Positions 15,015 to 16,242 of a stretch of DNA of 16,242 bases are shown piece after piece. The stretch lies in the NCBI GenBank assembly GCA_021735105.1, contig JAIPHS010000011.1, positions 1 to 16,242 on the forward strand, written 5' to 3'. Source of the DNA: Candidatus Omnitrophota bacterium (GTDB taxonomy: Bacteria; Omnitrophota; Gorgyraeia; Duberdicusellales; 4484-171). A program made the position numbers and the translations under genes. How positions within the stretch are numbered: position 1 is the stretch's first letter; each line of letters starts with the position of its first letter. The notes beneath the pieces were generated by a model. It did not search any database, was not told the DNA's origin, and saw only the letters and a program-made list of their open reading frames with translations.

Positions 15015-16242
15015 ATGTTAAAAATTTATAATTCATTAACTAAAGAAAAACAAAAGTTTGAACCAGTCCAAAAAAGAGTTGTTAAGATGTATAGTTGCGG
15101 GGTGACTGTTTATGACGATTGTCATATCGGCCACGCTCGTTCTCTTTGTGTTTTTGATGTTATCCGCCGTTATCTAGAGTTTAAAGGTTATGAAGTTAAT
15201 TTTATTCGTAATATCACAGATATTGACGATAAAATTATTAATCGGGCAAATAAATTAGAAGTTAACTGGAAGGATTTGTCAGATAAATATATAAGAAGAT
15301 ACAGGAAAGATTTAGAAAGATTAGAGTTAAAACCCGTTGTTTTTGAGCCAAAAGCTACTGAAAATATTGAAGCTATGGTTGATTATATAAAACGGTTAAT
15401 TGATAAAGGTTATGCCTATGCTACTGATACGGGGGTTTACTTTGAGGTGAGAAAATTTAAACAATACGGAAAATTATCCGGCCAAAAAATAGATGATATA
15501 CGGCCCTCGGTACGAATCGAATCAGATGAAAATAAAAGAGACCCTCTTGATTTTGCTCTTTGGAAAATGACTAAAAAATCCAAGCCTGGTTGGGATAGTC
15601 CCTGGGGCAAAGGGCGGCCTGGTTGGCATATTGAATGTTCTGTAATGAGCCAGAAATATTTAGATGCTGATACTTTAGATATCCATGGCGGAGGAAGGGA
15701 TTTAATTTTTCCTCATCATGAGAACGAAATAGCTCAAGCTGAAAGCTTATCCGGTAAAAGTTTTGCTAATTATTGGCTGCATCACGGCCTTTTGACAATT
15801 AACTTTCAGAAAATGTCTAAATCTCTGGGTAATTTTGTAAAAATTTCTCAAGTTTTAAAGAAGTATCCGGCTGATGTTTTAAAGCTTTTTTATTTTCAGG
15901 CTCACTATTCTTCTTCGGTTGATTTTTCTTGGCAAAAAATGGAAGAAACGCAAAAAGCTTATGAACATATTAAAATATTAAAAGAAAAGTTAAATAATTA
16001 TTTAGCTGGGAAAAATTTGAACAAAGAATTAACTCCCGGGGCCGGCAGCAGCTATCAAGAGTATAAAGAAAAATTTATTAAAGTAATGGATGATGATTTT
16101 AATATGCCAAGAGGCCTTGCGGTATTGTTTGATTTAATAAATAAAGCTAATGGAGCATTAATAGGTGATGATAAAGATAAAAAATTAGCAGGTTATAAGT
16201 TAGCTTTAGATCAGATAACAGGCGTTTTTGGTTTTAGCTTTT
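15015..16242 (+). CDS. cysS: cysteinyl-tRNA synthetase, 3' end outside the window
   Basis: Class I enzyme that charges tRNA-Cys. The frame is open from the ATG at 15015 to the window edge, about 409 codons of the usual 460-490, and no stop interrupts it. Visible motifs are the zinc cysteine C28 in MYSCGVTVYD, HIGHA (37-41), NITDIDDKIINRA, a second zinc cysteine C208 in WHIECSVM, GGGRDLIFPHHENEIAQAE with the remaining ligands at about 234-238, and KMSKSLGNF (266-274). The DALR-type anticodon-binding region begins near MDDDFNMPRGLAVLFDLINK at about residue 358. The start lies one base after the ispF stop without a strong Shine-Dalgarno sequence, suggesting translational coupling. In Bacillus cysS closes the same gene neighbourhood, but with gltX and cysE between ispF and cysS. 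Confidence 0.95.
   Translation, partial: MLKIYNSLTKEKQKFEPVQKRVVKMYSCGVTVYDDCHIGHARSLCVFDVIRRYLEFKGYEVNFIRNITDIDDKIINRANKLEVNWKDLSDKYIRRYRKDLERLELKPVVFEPKATENIEAMVDYIKRLIDKGYAYATDTGVYFEVRKFKQYGKLSGQKIDDIRPSVRIESDENKRDPLDFALWKMTKKSKPGWDSPWGKGRPGWHIECSVMSQKYLDADTLDIHGGGRDLIFPHHENEIAQAESLSGKSFANYWLHHGLLTINFQKMSKSLGNFVKISQVLKKYPADVLKLFYFQAHYSSSVDFSWQKMEETQKAYEHIKILKEKLNNYLAGKNLNKELTPGAGSSYQEYKEKFIKVMDDDFNMPRGLAVLFDLINKANGALIGDDKDKKLAGYKLALDQITGVFGFSF

Overview
The window is AT-rich (about one third G+C by eye). All genes lie on the plus strand and are packed tightly, mostly with start/stop overlaps or gaps of a few bases. It carries chromosomal housekeeping genes of a bacterium with an outer membrane: Lol lipoprotein export genes and an Mla-type lipid-transport set sit among ClpC, RadA, a YacL-like PIN/TRAM protein, IspD, IspF and three enzymes of translation or amino-acid metabolism. 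Together with the TTA/AAA-rich codon use, this suggests an uncultivated diderm lineage such as Candidatus Omnitrophota. That placement is inference from gene content, not from a phylogeny.

Layout: (1) 2-1369, the 3' part of a eukaryote-type UDP-sugar pyrophosphorylase gene. (2) 1370-1496, a spacer with a weak hairpin and a textbook sigma-70-type promoter ending almost on the next ATG. (3) 1497-5614, lysS, a Lol permease, lolD and a branched-chain aminotransferase, three of the four genes overlapping. (4) 5656-8097, clpC, then an unrecognised exported AsmA/TamB-like protein, mlaE, mlaF and mlaD (to 11280). (5) 11431-13805, radA and a membrane PIN/TRAM protein. (6) 13888 to the end, ispD, ispF and the first ~409 codons of cysS.

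The order lysS ... clpC ... radA-yacL-ispD-ispF ... cysS is the same backbone as the Bacillus lysS-ctsR-mcsA-mcsB-clpC-radA-disA-yacL-ispD-ispF-gltX-cysE-cysS region. Here ctsR, mcsA, mcsB, disA, gltX and cysE are absent, and outer-membrane genes (Lol, Mla, AsmA-like) occupy the gaps. The neighbourhood therefore joins protein quality control, recombination, isoprenoid precursor synthesis (which feeds undecaprenyl carriers), tRNA charging and envelope lipid/lipoprotein traffic.

Non-coding features of note are the lysS promoter, which predicts a leaderless or nearly leaderless mRNA; a ~36-base sequence found both before clpC and before the PIN/TRAM gene; and three repeat-built spacers (after mlaF, mlaD and the PIN/TRAM gene), two of which fold back on themselves. 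No RNA genes, insertion sequences, CRISPR arrays or integration sites were seen. No gene-free stretch exceeds 300 bases; the longest is about 150 bases.
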